A stretch of DNA of 64,000 nt from positions 2,170,001-2,234,000 of the forward strand of contig NC_071618.1 of the NCBI RefSeq assembly GCF_014839835.1. The letters run 5' to 3'. Source of the DNA: Dryobates pubescens. Lineage: Eukaryota; Chordata; Aves; Piciformes; Picidae. The translations under genes and the position numbers were made by a program. The notes beneath the pieces are model-generated. The model ran no database searches. It saw only the letters and a program-made list of their open reading frames with translations, and was not told the DNA's origin. Positions within the stretch are counted from its first letter, which is position 1, and each line of letters starts with the position of its first letter. Shown here one piece after another: positions 1 to 29,317 of this stretch.

Positions 1-3000
1 TTCCACTATGTTCCTTGAGCCATCACTGAGAACCTCCCCAGGACATGACCTTAACACTCAGTCCCCCAAGTGTGCTCTGACCCCTGCCTTCCACATATCC
101 AACAACCCTGCTCCTTCCCTTCCCCTGTGCTACCTCTTTCTCCTCACCCCTGAAATACTGCCGAGTACCTAGAAAAGTCTCTTGAGAAGTACCTCTGAAT
201 TGCCACCGCAGTCCATCTTGTTCTTCCACCTTCAGGAGACAACATGGATCATGGTAGTGTTTACAGTTATGCACAAGGTGACTTGCCTGCATGTTGCTGC
301 CTACTTGCTGAATTCTACCCATACTTACTTCTCCAGTGAAGGAACTGATGAGATGTCTCCTCTGGCCCAGCCACTGATGTTCATAAAACTTATGTTCATT
401 TAATACTTATGAAAGAATTTTTGCCTTTCTGTCAGATCTGGCTGGAAAAGATTAATTATGAGAAGTTGATGGTGGGGAGGAAAGAGGGGAAGAGGACTGA
501 TTTGATAGACAGACAAATAGACAATGTGATTGCATCAGTCTCATTTCCTTAGGAAACTGGGCTAAAAATAAAAGGCTTTATTTGCCCCCAGGAATAAACC
601 AGAATGTCTCTCATCTTTACAAAGCATTTGTGTCTATGAATACTTATAAATAGAACGAGAGAGGAAGTTTGCACTGGATTTTGAGCAAGGAATTAAAAGG
701 AAGAGCATGAAGCGTGTGAATTTCAAATCCTGGGATCCTTCCGGGTTATGACAGCACAGCAATGACTGCAGTCTTGTACACCAATGCCACATTACCCATG
801 TGCATACATCACTGGCCTGAAAACCAACTGCCTGTTGGGCAATTTTTCATACCACCACAACATGAATGCACTTCTTCTGCACCAGTGATTGAGGACATAC
901 TTCAGACCAAACGCTTCATGCACTTTGAGGTCAGCAGACTCTCTCAGATGTGAGTGGGTGACATGGAAATTGCTGTATTTGCTCAGAGATTCCTGTCTGT
1001 TGGTGACTAAGATTAAGTGACCTCTAACTACTTCAGAGGAAACATTTTCCAAAAAAGGTCTCATTCATTATTAACAGATAATGTGAGATGAAGAAGCACT
1101 TACACACCACCTACATTTCTCCTTTCCTACATTAACTCTAGGTATTTGTTATCTTTGAAATCATTGTGTGACTCCTTACAACCTTGGCCTTGGCAATAGT
1201 CTGCAGCAGTAAGTTCTTTTTATGCATCCTGTACATCAAATGGTTTTTGTTAACAAGAATTAAGCTTACTGCCTTTCAGTTTCATTGAACTGGCATCGTT
1301 GTGGAACCAGGCTTTTATAGTCATACTTAACAGACAGAATAAAGCACTCCCATATCCTCTCAAAACTTCTGATTTTTAAGAGACATGAGTGCTGACATAA
1401 CCTCAATGAAAGAGCTAGGGCCAAGGGGGACTTTCCTGTTGGTGGGTTGGAAGAGCAGAAGTAGTTGTATTGTCTGTCTTTTTTGCATTTGCACTACCTT
1501 TTAGTTTTTGTTTCAATGGCTTATACACAGAAGCTCCTTCTTCCTGAGATATGCTAGAATTGCCAATACAGGGATACTTTACAGTCCCAGAAAATGACTC
1601 TCACAAGAGACAGTCCTTGTCCTAAAATGTGAAAGACGAGCACAGGCTGGGAAAAAGGGAGGCAATACACCATTTGAAGATAAGAAAAGGAATATATATT
1701 CCGTCTGACAGTGTAACTGGGGATCTCACCTGGAATTAGCCTTAACTCAACTTCAAACTTGATTTTGCTTCTGCAGAGGGTTGATCTATCTTAGCTTAGA
1801 GATCAAAAATGAGCTCATCATTCTACAGTTCTTCCATCATCAACCAAGAGAAATAGGGACTTCCAGGAGACTATTCATGCAGCCTATCTTAAATAAAAAT
1901 ATGACAGTCATTTCTTCTGTCTTCAATTACATGCATTTGAAATTTCTTCTCATACTAGTTTAAAACCCATGCTATGCTCTATAGCTTTCAGCAGAGTTGT
2001 TCATTACTACCACCATCTATTCAAGATAGACTATTTTTCCTGTTCCCAAATTTATGAGTCAGATGTCTTCTTGATCATCTCTACCACCAGTTAGAAATCA
2101 GTTTATCTGAAATGGACAGAAGTAGAACTTCACTTACATTTTAAGCACAAAATGTGTGCCTGTGACTGTCTGAGGTACCTTATTTGTTAAACAGGTTTTA
2201 ATTTCTTAGGTAACCTCTGAGAATGGTGCATTTTAATTTCAGCATAACTTGCACACTGTGAACTACTACTAATTCAAAAAAGCCTCTTAGGCTTCAAAAT
2301 CACTTTCATATTCTCAGACATTTTGCTCCTGACTGAGTTGTATCATGATCTTGGAAGAAAAGTATAGAGATTGGAAAAAACACTTCAACAAAATGGTAAT
2401 CAAAGTAGCTGTGCTTTTTTTATTTTTACTTATTTATTTTTTTTTTTCAATCAGTAGAAAAAAACTTGTCTAATTATACTCATCTGCAATAAAGGCTGAG
2501 TCATGGCTTGTCAGATGATCCTCTTGGTTGATGTGGTTACAAACCAACAGCTGCACTTAGGGAAAGAAAACTGCAGACTTTACAAAGCTCCAAGTCTTTC
2601 TTGTTACCCTGATCCTTTGCTTTTCTCTCTGTATTACCTTATGTACAATCAACCCATGGGGCAGAAACTGCATTTCCTACTGTCTTGATAGTGCCATGCA
2701 CATTTATGTAGCTGCATAGATAACTGATGTGTAAAGAATAAGAGCGATGCTGAGAAAAGTGAGAAGAGTGAGGCTAACATCTGATAAAAATTTGACTTGT
2801 ATTCATTTGTTATAAATATTGCCTGAAAAAAACATGTCACATAGCCCTGGGAAAAGAAGACATTTGCTTACAACACAAGGGAAATAAATGGCTGGTGCAG
2901 CCTGGCAGCACTGCTGTTAGTTTTATGTCCATGTAGCCACACACAGAGGCTAGTCAGGACACTGTATGGCTGCTTCAAATGTGCTCACTGACTTCTCAGA

Positions 3001-3919
3001 AACCTCTTCTGAAAGCTGAACTTTCTGTAGGATGTAGCTACTCAGTTATTCATCAAAACTGAACTGCTATCTTATCTTACACACGTGTATGTTTGCTGAT
3101 TTTGTTTTTCTTTCTATGTTTCTTAGCCCACCCACTTAGCCTGAGTTAGAGTGTCTATAACTCAGTTATCCCCTCTCTAGATGGCATTCTTGGCAGTTTT
3201 TCTTCACTACAGAAGCAATGCACTGTATTTTCTGACCACACTGGCTTGTTGTGGATACCTTCACAATGACAGAGAAGATTAGCAAAGCTGTGTCTGGACA
3301 CAGTGATTTTGTGCTTTCTTCTTTTATTTCTTTGTACCAAAGATTACGGCTTGCTTGTTTTAAGACACTGAAAATTATATACTTCTAATATGGCTGATTG
3401 CAACAAAGAGATTGTAGGCAAGGCAGGGGGAGTGTTTAGTAGATAAGAGATTGTGGATTTCGTTTAGTAGAGAGATATTGTGTTACATGTCCCTTGTCTT
3501 TGAATCACATTAAATATACACACTGCTAAAAGGCTGTTGAAATGTTAAAATGTCAGTATTTCAAATGAAAATCAATAGCATGCTATTAGGCTCATTATGC
3601 TGCTGTTATGCATCATTAAAATGTATTTAAAAGCTTTCCACAAATAACAGGAGATGGGATGAATAACAAGACACTTTGATGATGTGCATCGTACTTAGAA
3701 GGCAATAAAAAGTCAGACACAAGAGAAAGTTTGTAGGCACTTGGAAAGAAAGCCCTGCATGGAGCTCATTGCATGTTTGAGACAATGAATGATGCACAGC
3801 TCAGGATGCAGGCAAATGAGTGGAGCTGAACAACTGCTGGAGGAAAACAAAATCATCAGATATTTTTAAAGATACTTTTGTAAATGGCTCTTTGCAGCCT
3901 GAGGTTCTCTCTTTTCCTG

Positions 3920-3951
<32 letters not shown>

Positions 3952-5870
3952 CACTGTACCACAATGCTCAGTGATGGCCCTAAAAATACTACTGACATTT
4001 TACCTTCTTGCACAAAAGGATTGTATTAGGTCTTGAAAGCACATTTTAAAATAAGCTTTTCCAAGCACTTTTCAGGTCAAATGTCAGTGGAAAAGTGTCA
4101 CATCATCAGGTACTCTGACCTGCTTCTTCATTCTCTGAAATAGACTTCTAATGAGAAACTTTTGGTTTAATATTCAAATATGAATGTGTATGTTTATATA
4201 TGGGTAAGTATGCACATACACAGTTATATACCTGTGAAAGGAAAAGAACTTCCTTACTACATTTCTGGAAATTTCTTTCTAAAGGGAAAGAATGGGAAGA
4301 AATTATTCTTCCAAAGGCTGGGAGTTTAAATGGGCAAGAGGGACAATAGATTTCCAGTCCTTACATACATGTATTTTAATGCTTTTATATCTGACTGCCA
4401 TCGAGCATATCTGTTTGGTTCCCAGAGCTGGACTTGAACACAGACCACTGGCCTGCACCTCACCAAGTACACTCTCACTAAAACCATCAAACCCTGGGTT
4501 TGCTGCCTTTTCTTTGCTGTAAGTCATAAATCTCTATAAACAAATCAAAGTAACTTCAGATGGAGTTTAAAACTCTGTGGGCAGAGGAAGACAAAGGACC
4601 TAAATCTTCCACTTCCTTGACAAAAGCTCTCTAATCAGCTCTGAATTATTGAATACTCTTTCAGAAGGTGGATTTCAAATTTGTTGCTTAAGCATAAAGT
4701 CCTACTTCCTGCAATTTTGTCTGCATAGGTGAAGATTCAACTGGAATTGATTTTGGATGAAAAACAGAAGCCCAAAGCATAAATCAAGTCATCAAGCCAG
4801 AGAATGGAAATAGTCCCCATTTGAGTCAGATGTACAACTGCATAGCTCAAATTAAAAACGCTGAGTGCTCAAATTAAAGTTCACAGCAGAGAGCTCCTGA
4901 GCAAAGCATATACTGAATGTTTTCACATAAGACATGTGCTTAGCTGTTTTAGAATTACAGATGGATCTTTTTTTTTTAAATCAGTCTGATTAAACACTAA
5001 AGAACAAATGAAAGTATCAGTATTATTTCAAATAGTTTAGGGTTGTTGGCTTTGGTTTGGTTTTTGGTTGGTTGGGGTTTTGTTTGTTTGTTTAGGAAAA
5101 AATGTATCTGAGCTATCAGGGAAAGTTTTCCTAGTCAGAATAAAGGTCTGTGCAACTATACATAGGCAAACAGTCATACTGTATGCTGGTTGTATGTGCC
5201 AAAACCACTCTGCAGGAGTTTCACCACTGATTTTGATTGAGGCCAAAGCACCATCTCTTCTGGAAGTGTTTAACACTCAAGAAACCATATGAATAGACTA
5301 ATATAAATGTATGTGTCTGAGCATCTGCCATTTGAAAAGTGTCTTAGAATGCAGAGCTATCATTAAAATTCACAGCAGTCAAAGAATTAAGCAACAGACA
5401 TTTTTATTTGTAAGCCACTCAGTGTTCAGCACTTAGGAAGCTATTCATGCAATGATATGTTTGGTGTTTCTTAAGTGCTCTTCAGGCTGTATCCAAGAAT
5501 CCTTGGCACCTTTGAGGTCTGACTGACAAGTGAAGATGTGTTCACACAGTTCCTCAGGAAGGCTTTTAGGCATTGTTAGCATGCCAATATTGTTGATTAC
5601 TCCAGGAATAATAAAGTGTATTTCTGCACTGGTGGTCCTGTCTTGGGTTTTGAATTGAAGAAATTAACTAGGAAGAAAACCATGCAATGATAGTTAGGAA
5701 GATATACACAAAGAGATGCATAAAAAAGTACACCCACTCCTCCATCTTTTTGATATGTTGCTACTTAAAATACACTTAGATTGTTACAGAAAGAAATTTC
5801 ATGTATGAGAGAATTCTCAGGAGAATAAACAGAAGAATCTGGAAGTGCTTTAATTTTTTAATTTTAATTG
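1..5870. other. Gene-free left flank
   Basis: AT-rich non-coding sequence. Open frames here are short and show no family similarity. The only distinct items are a (TA)n microsatellite at 3921-3951, a T-rich tract near 2417-2450 and a TTTG/GGTT-rich tract at 5050-5095. No exon of TBC1D8, the human left-hand neighbour, was recognised. Confidence 0.6.
3921..3951. repeat. (TA)n microsatellite
   Basis: An uninterrupted TA run of about 13 units preceded by TGTG. Nothing else is associated with it. Confidence 0.95.
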
Positions 5871-6927
5871 CTGGGTTAGGAACTGGCTGGAGGCTGAGCC
5901 CAGAGAGTGGTGGTGAATGGTGCCACATCCAGCTGGCGGCCAGTCACTAGTGGTGTGCCCCAGGGATCAGTGCTGGGCCCCATGTCCTTTAACATCTTTA
6001 TTGATGATCTGGATGAGGGGATTGAGACAGTCATCAGCAGATTTGCAGATGACACCAAGCTGGGAGCAGATGTTGGTCAGTTAGAGGGTTGAAGGGCCCT
6101 GCAGAGGGACCTCGACCGTCTGGACAGATGGGCGGAGTCCAATGGGATGGCATTTAACAAGTCCAAGTGCCGGGTGCTGCACTTTGGCCACGGCAACCCC
6201 ATGCAGAGCTACAGGCTGGGGTCAGAGTGGCTGGAGAGCTGCCAATCAGAGAGGGACCTGGGGGTGCTGATTGACAGCTGCCTAAACATGAGCCAGCAGT
6301 GTGCCCAGGTGGCCAAGAGGGCCAATGGCATCCTGGCCTGTATTAGGAATAGTGTGGCCAGCAGGAGCAGGGAGGTCATTGTGCCCCTGGACTCTGCATT
6401 GGTTAGGCCACACCTTGAGTACTGTGTCCAGTTCTGGGCCCCTCAGTTTAAGAAGGACATCGAGACACTTGAACATGTCCAGAGAAGGGCAACAAGGCTG
6501 GGGAGAGGCCTTGAGCACAGCCCTGTGAGGAGAGGCTGAGGGAGCTGGGATTGTTTAGCCTGGAGAAGAGAAGGCTCAGGGGTGACCTCATTGCCCTCTA
6601 CAACTACCTGAAAGGTGGTTGTAGACAGGAAGGGGTTGGTCTCTTCTCCCAGGCAACCAGCACCAGAACAAGGGGACACAGTCTCAAGCTGTGCCAGGGG
6701 AGGTTTAGGCTCGAGGTGAGGAGAAAGTTCTTCACTGAGCGAGTCATTCGTCATTGGAATGTGCTGCCCAGGGAGGTGGTGGAGTCACCATCCCTGGAGG
6801 TGTTCAAGAGGGGATTGGACGTGGCACATGGTGCCATGGTCTAGTCATGAGGTCCTGTGGTGACAGGTTGGACTTGATGATCTTTGAGGTGTCTTCCAAC
6901 CTTAGTGATACTGTGATACTGTGATCA
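5870..6927 (+). mobile_element. CR1 LINE, 5'-truncated, subfamily A
   Basis: The 3' part of CR1 ORF2. The reverse-transcriptase core with [10 protein letters not shown] and the catalytic FADDTKLGA reads at 5907-6090. The thumb/C-terminal part reads at 6147-6539 and 6551-6844. It is broken by an in-frame TGA after GQLEG (6090-6092) and a frameshift near 6537. The tail is a short GATACTGT-type repeat at 6908-6927. It is the longest copy of this subfamily in the window and is nearly identical to the copies at 18133, 29318 and 38481. Confidence 0.95.
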
Positions 6928-7769
6928 TTTACCCTTTACACCATGACACTGTGCTGCAGTGATGCATATCCTGTGGAATCCTACCCCGCTAGACCCACTG
7001 AGATAGGTTGGGCTACAGCTTTCCTCCTCAAATGTAACGTGATCCATTCCAGAAAGCAACTCTGGCTGAGGACTCATTTTATTTGAGTCTGCACTAATAT
7101 CACATAGTCTCACTTCTTCATTACACAAGTTTTGAGCCCAAGAACATCCAACACATTCACATGTCCACAAAATACAGCGCCCTGTGCAGTTACACTCTCT
7201 TTTGCAGCATTCACACTTACTCCTTCCAAGAGTATTTTGTTCCCATCTTTTTCTTTAAGATTTTTGCTACCCTAAGTGGCCAAGTTTTGAAATAATTGGG
7301 ACTTCAATATTTCTTTTGTGAGTTGAAGCTTCTGCCCATCCCACTTCCTATAAAGCATTATAAAGCATCCTATAAAGTCTTCTAAACTTTTCTTAGCTTT
7401 TCTGCTTTGACCAGAAACCTTTTAGCTGGGATAGGATAATTTCAGATGGCTGCATTAGCCCTGTATGAGTCACATAATTTTTTTTTTTTTGTATCTCAGT
7501 GACTGGGGAAACTTCTTATTGCTCTGAAGTCCATTTCTGCAATTCTACATCAATTATTCCAGTAAATACATTACCCAAGAATGGCTTACAGTTCTGAAAT
7601 TTACAGGAAAAGAAGAGGCAGCTTTCTCTTTCTAAACATGCTGCTTCTTTTTGCTCTGCTGTCTTCAGAATAGGAATTATGAATAAGCTCTTAAAAAAAG
7701 ACCACCTGGTCTATTCAACTGTGGATAGCACCCAGCAAACCACCCTCAATTTGAGGCACAGGTTTAGGC

Positions 7770-8034
7770 CTGTCTCAGGCTGCGCCAGGGGAGGTTCAGG
7801 CTGGATGTTAGGAAAAAGTTCTATACAGAAAGAGTGATTGCCCATTGGAATGGGCTGCCTGGGGAGGTGGTGAAGTCACCATCATTGGAGGTTTTCAGGA
7901 GAAGACTTGATGGGGTGCTTGGTGCCGTGGGTTAGTTGTTTAGGTGGTGTTGGATTGGTTGATGGGTTGGATGCGATGATCTTGAAGGTCTCTTCCAACC
8001 TGGTTTATTCTATGTATTCTATGTATTCTATGTT
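7770..8034 (+). mobile_element. CR1 LINE 3' end, subfamily B
   Basis: Begins at the CTGTCTCAGGCTGCGCC segment of CR1 ORF2 and runs to a TTCTATGTA-type tail at about 8005-8034. It matches the copy at 15537-16635 closely, including the GATGGGTTGGATGCGATGAT block before the tail. It is heavily 5'-truncated. Confidence 0.93.
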
Positions 8035-8375
8035 CATTTCTAACCATAAACTTCATCCCAAAAACAGACAAATACACACCAAACCCAGGAAATCTGCTGG
8101 TGTGTCTGAGCTCAACAGACGAGTGTAACATACCAAATCCTCAAGGAAGGATTAGAAGAAAAGCTAAATTAAGTCTTTGTATCTTTACATGGGATCTTGG
8201 AGTCATTCCCAGACAAGAACCTTTACTGATGGAGTACAAGTGAAAAGAAGTGTCAAGAGATGTGAAATGAAATGCATAAATTGAGTCAGTACACACCACC
8301 AGGATCAGATGTGATTCAAGCAAGAGACTTGGTATCAGTTGAAGGATAAAGATGCTAAATTATGAACTGCAATAT

Positions 8376-8790
8376 TGCCCTGGTTTTTCCTGGGATAGAG
8401 TTAGCCATGGTATGGAGGCTGTTAGCAGTTCCCAGTCAGCCAGGAGCTTATGCTGGGAGGAGCAAAAGCCAGAGCAGCTGAGCCGAGCTGGCTCACAGGT
8501 GTATCCCACAACATAAACACCATGCTCTTTATAAAGGGAGAAATTTGCTGAGGGCTAAAGGCTGTTGTCTCTGTGGGCTGCTTTTCTATCTGTTGTGACA
8601 CTTGCTGGGTGAGTACAGCTTTGTGTACTTTATCTTTGCATTGATATTAGCATTTTCTGATTGATTAAATCTCTTTTCATTTCAGTCCACAGGTCTCTTC
8701 TTTTCCTTGTTCCCCCTCTTGGCCGGGGAGGGCTCACTGGATGATGGAGCAGCTGCTGCAGGTTAGGTCTGGATAAGGCCTAAATGGAGA
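8376..8790 (+). mobile_element. Solo LTR fossil, avian ERVL-like
   Basis: Starts TGCCCTGGTTTTTCCTGGGATAG, a typical avian ERVL LTR start, with a TATAAA at 8530-8535 and a GATTGATTAAATCTC poly(A) region. It ends in the GGCCGGGGAGGGCTC-type segment. A TG...CA unit of about 385 bp is the likely LTR, and the right edge is uncertain by about 30 bp. No internal retroviral region is attached. It looks like an old solo LTR sitting at the edge of an older LINE relic. Confidence 0.7.
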
Positions 8791-9800
8791 GAAATATGCA
8801 ATCTCATCATCAAAATGATCTTAATACTAAAGAAATAAAGGTGGCAAGTCTGATATCAATCTTTAAAAAGGCTATGGAGAAACTCCTACAAACTATAAAC
8901 CACCCAGTCTGATTTCTGTACTGAGAAGATTTCATGAAGCTACACCAATGACCAGAACTTGTGTGCACAAAGGTGAGACTGAGGAGTAGCCCTGCTCTGT
9001 GTATAAAGGTACTGATGATGCACTCTTCTTGGGTAAGTGCTAAGTTTCCTCATAAGAAAAAAATCCATTCAGGAGTTGCCAAAACTAAAACAGTCAGGAA
9101 GGTGCTGGAGATTGTTTTTTGTAATATTACATGACCAAATTAAAGGACTATGAGAGAAAGTATTTAATAAATGCAAAGTGAAATACTGCACTGACAGTGG
9201 GGTGGAAATGGAAGGAGTCTCTTCCTTTTGTACTGGTGGCTACTGCTTATCTATTCCTGCTGAAGAAGTCATGGAGGACAGTTCTTTCATAGCATTGGGT
9301 TTGTGGTGCAAAACAGCAAACATGATGCATCAAAAGAAACAAGCAGGACTTATACTGCAGTGGTGTGTAGATCTTTAGGGACACTTGCAGCTTGAATACT
9401 GCATAAAGGTTTGGTGTCCCCACTCCAAAAGCATGAAGACAGAGGTAGAAAAGAGAAGAAGAATGGCAGAATGAGAACACCAGAAAAGGGGGACACATCT
9501 TTACAGAGGAACACCAGAGGAAAGGCATAAGAGATGCACACAATGATGAGTAATGAACAGAGTGGAGAAAGAAGTACTGGTTTTCACAGCACAGTTCTTA
9601 AACTGCATAACTCATTGTCATGGGGTTTTATGCATGCCAAAAATAAAAATGGATTCATAGAGCACATAAGAGGTCAAGGAAAAATTTCCTGGGGTTGGGA
9701 ATTGTACTGATGAGCATTATTCTTCAGCTTGGGAAGCACCTCAAGAGCAGGCTGCCAGAAGCCATCTGTACACAAGAAAGTATCACTCTAGGCTTCCCTT
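8790..9800 (+). mobile_element. Ancient CR1-like LINE relic
   Basis: Sequence around 8885-8935 resembles the RT segment preceding the catalytic core. At 9388-9465 the plus strand reads QLEYCIKVWCPHSKSMK, equivalent to the CR1 thumb motif [14 protein letters not shown]. The 3' half ends in ATGGATTCATAGAG-like sequence near 9650 and a tail segment at 9730-9780. It is much more decayed than the other CR1 copies, so limits are approximate. Confidence 0.5.
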
Positions 9801-10800
9801 ACTGAATGCTTCTGCTAGCAGTCATGGACAAGATGCTGAGCTACCAGAACTTCATCTTATGGCTTTGTGTATGGTTATGGGCATTTGTAGTCACAGCTAC
9901 TTGTATGAGTTTCACTCATTCCTTTCAGGGAAACGAAGTTTTTCTTCAGGTTATCACTCTTGTGTCTTTTACACCCTTTTATCAAACCATACCACCTTGT
10001 TTCTCTAAGGTTTGAGAGACTCAGAAACAGCACTTGGGTCTTTTCCATCCCGCAGATCACTAACATCATCGCACCTTTCCAATCTATTGCAATGATTCTT
10101 CAACCCCACAAAACCAAATCACTCTGACAGGGACAGTTACAGTCCTACACGTCAGCAAGATGGAGGGAAAGACAAAGCTGGCCTTGCTGTATATCCTCAG
10201 CTTTTCTGGAAACTGAAATGTCTTCTCATGGACTTGGGCATTTGAGTCAGCTGCCAAAGCTCATCTACATATAAAAAAATCCAAATAAATTACTAGGCAC
10301 TTTCTTCTGCTCTAAACTACTGGGCTTTTGTTAGTATTTGACTGAAGATACTCAACTTATCTCTGTGCCAAAAGTACGGGTGAAAAGTTCTTGTCCATGA
10401 CATATCCATGCTTTACGAAGTTCTCCAGCCAGTCCTGCTGCATCCCAACATGGATTTCTTCATCAGTCTTGCGAATAAAGTCTTTGCTGCAGTTGTTGGT
10501 GAATTCTAAATTGGCTGAAACTTCCAAGGACTCCTTTGTTTCCTTGAATACAGTGACTATGTCAGGAAGCTTGCTGGTGTCCTGCTCCATCTGCCTTACT
10601 CTTCTAGCTGTGTATCTTGCAAATAGACTTCTTGCTGTGATCTAGTCAGTTGGTGAGCAGCTGCTCTATGAACAAGGCTTTCAGATCATGCTTCTCATGG
10701 CTTCAGACACTTTTGGTGTGTTTTTTTTTTCTCCACAGTAATTCTTGACATTTTGGTTTCCCATCAATTATGTGAATTATGGAACACACCTATTAGTTGG
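9800..10800. other. Unassigned stretch with an unexplained minus-strand open frame
   Basis: No repeat recognised. On the minus strand an open frame at about 10645-10357 reads ITARSLFARYTARRVRQMEQ and continues with hydrophilic, helix-prone sequence to SPVLLAQR and a stop. A stop codon lies just upstream, and a neighbouring frame continues upstream as ALFIEQLLTN. It could be a decayed retrocopy or chance. I do not recognise the protein. Confidence 0.35.
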
Positions 10801-10801
10801 C

Positions 10802-11575
10802 CTAGATCACAGGATGTTAAGGGTTGGAAGGGCCCTTCAAAGATCAAGTCCAACCCCCTTGCCAGAGCAGGACCATAGAATCTAGCACAGGTGGCACAGG
10901 AACACATCCAGATGGGGCTGGAAAGTCTCTAGAGAAGACTCCACAACCTCCCTGGGCAGCTTGTTCCAGTGCTCTGTGACTCTGACAATGAAGAAGTTCT
11001 TCCTTGTGTTGAGGTGGAACCTCCTGCGCTGCAGTTTATATCCCTTACCCCTTGTCCTATCACAGGGTGCAAAGGAAAAGAGCCTGTCCCCTCCCTCTTG
11101 ACACTCATCCCTCAGATATTTATAAACATGTATTAAATCCCTTCACAGCCTTCTCTGTTCCAGATTAAAAAGTCCCAGGTCTCTCAGCCTCTCCTCATAG
11201 GGTACATGGTCCAGACCCTTAATCGTACTGGTAGCTCTCTGTTGGACTCTCTCCCTCTTGATCTGAGGAGCCCAAAATTGGATGCAATACTCCAGGTGTG
11301 CTCTCACTAGGGCAGAGTAGAGGGGAAGGATAACCTCCATCCATCTGCTGGACACACTCCTCTACATGCACCCCAGGATCCCACATTTCTTGAACTGGGC
11401 AACCCAGAAAGTGGACCTCAGGGTGGAGGAGGAGAACCTCTCTTGACTGGCTGATGAAGTTCTTGCTAATGCACCTCTGGATACCATTTGCCTTCTTGAC
11501 CCCAGGGGCACATTGCTGGATGACGGTTAACTGCTTGTCCACATCAAACGTGTAAGCATTGTGTTTTGCTCTCAG
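10802..11575 (-). mobile_element. CR1 LINE, older, 5'-truncated
   Basis: The minus strand carries CR1 ORF2 C-terminal motifs ([20 protein letters not shown], then [16 protein letters not shown]) at about 11355-11143. The 3' end at 10802-10860 has GGGTTGGAAGGGCCC-type sequence. It is diverged from subfamilies A and B. Its 5' end abuts the CpG island of CNOT11. Confidence 0.92.
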
Positions 11576-12110
11576 ACATAAGAAACGCGCGGGGCCCGCG
11601 CCTAGGCAGGTAAAGTCAGCGACGACGGAGCCCGGAAGCGGGGCTTTGCCTCCAGCCATAACTTTCTGTGGGCTGGGACGCCAGTGCAGTGGTGGCCCTT
11701 ACGGCACGGACTTGGGATGAAATCCCCACGGCCATCCCGAGTGGCAATTAGGAACGAAGAGGCGCTGGTGCGGAGCGTGCTGGGGCCAGCAGGGGGAGCC
11801 CGGTAGCGCGAAGACCGCTAGAGACGGCCTCCCGCTGTCGGTCCTAACGGCCGCCGGGCCCTGCCCCGCCCCGCACAGCTGCGTGACGGCTGCCAATCCC
11901 CCGCCCCGCCCCTCTCCGGGCTCCTCGGGCCAATCCTGTCTTGCGAGGCGAATGGCGTGTGAGCCTCTCCGTCGCCACCGGCGCCGAGTCGTAACGCCCC
12001 CTCGCTTTACGGCCGCGCTGTAAACTGGAACCAGCGCGCACGACATTACGGCGGTGGGGGAAGGCGGAGAGCGACGGGGCCGGGACGGAGCGGGCAGTGG
12101 GCAGGGGCGG

Positions 12111-28821
<16,711 letters not shown>

Positions 28822-28838
28822 AACACTGCATCGCTGCC

Positions 28839-28844
28839 AATAAA
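28839..28844 (+). terminator. CNOT11: Candidate CNOT11 poly(A) signals
   Basis: AATAAA occurs at 28839-28844, 18 nt past the CNOT11 stop. Another AATAAA at 28817-28822 overlaps the stop codon itself. Using either would give a 3'UTR of only tens of bases. A longer 3'UTR reaching into the AT-rich sequence up to about 29150 cannot be excluded without transcript data. Confidence 0.45.
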
Positions 28845-29317
28845 ACCCAGCCTTCCACCATTCTCTACCCATTAATTGTATATTTTAAACAAATCACTAG
28901 ATCAGTGATATTATACATTATTTCTTAAATGCATAAAACGGTGTTTATAAATACTTTTTTTGATAAACATGCTTGAGGGTGTGAAATATTTAGGCCTTAC
29001 ACTTGTGCTGGTTTTGACTGCGGCTTAAACTCTGTGTCACACATAGATCAGCATAGTAAAACTACTGCTTCTCCTTCCAGAGATAAATTGTACCTCCCAT
29101 TTCACAGCATATTTAAGGATTAATCTGACACTCACTTTGTGTCCAAAACTGACTAAAGTCAACTTCAACCAAGGGAAGTCACTTTGGTTCCTGTTTGCCT
29201 TTTAAAAGGTAAGGAAAAGTCTCTCCATGTCTAGGAGAAACTGAAGTTTTACCTTCCCATGGCAGAAATGAAGTGTTGGGTGCTGCAGGCAGAGAGCAGT
29301 ATTCTCTTATTTTCAAG
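28845..29317. other. Sequence just downstream of CNOT11
   Basis: AT-rich, possibly part of a longer CNOT11 3'UTR. No gene or repeat recognised. Confidence 0.5.

Noticed and set aside
5050-5095. GT-rich tracts (also 15248-15345, 36340-36395, 48760-48800) as a strand-specific signal tied to transcription direction
   Set aside because: The tracts occur on both the sense and antisense strands of the genes, so there is no consistent orientation.
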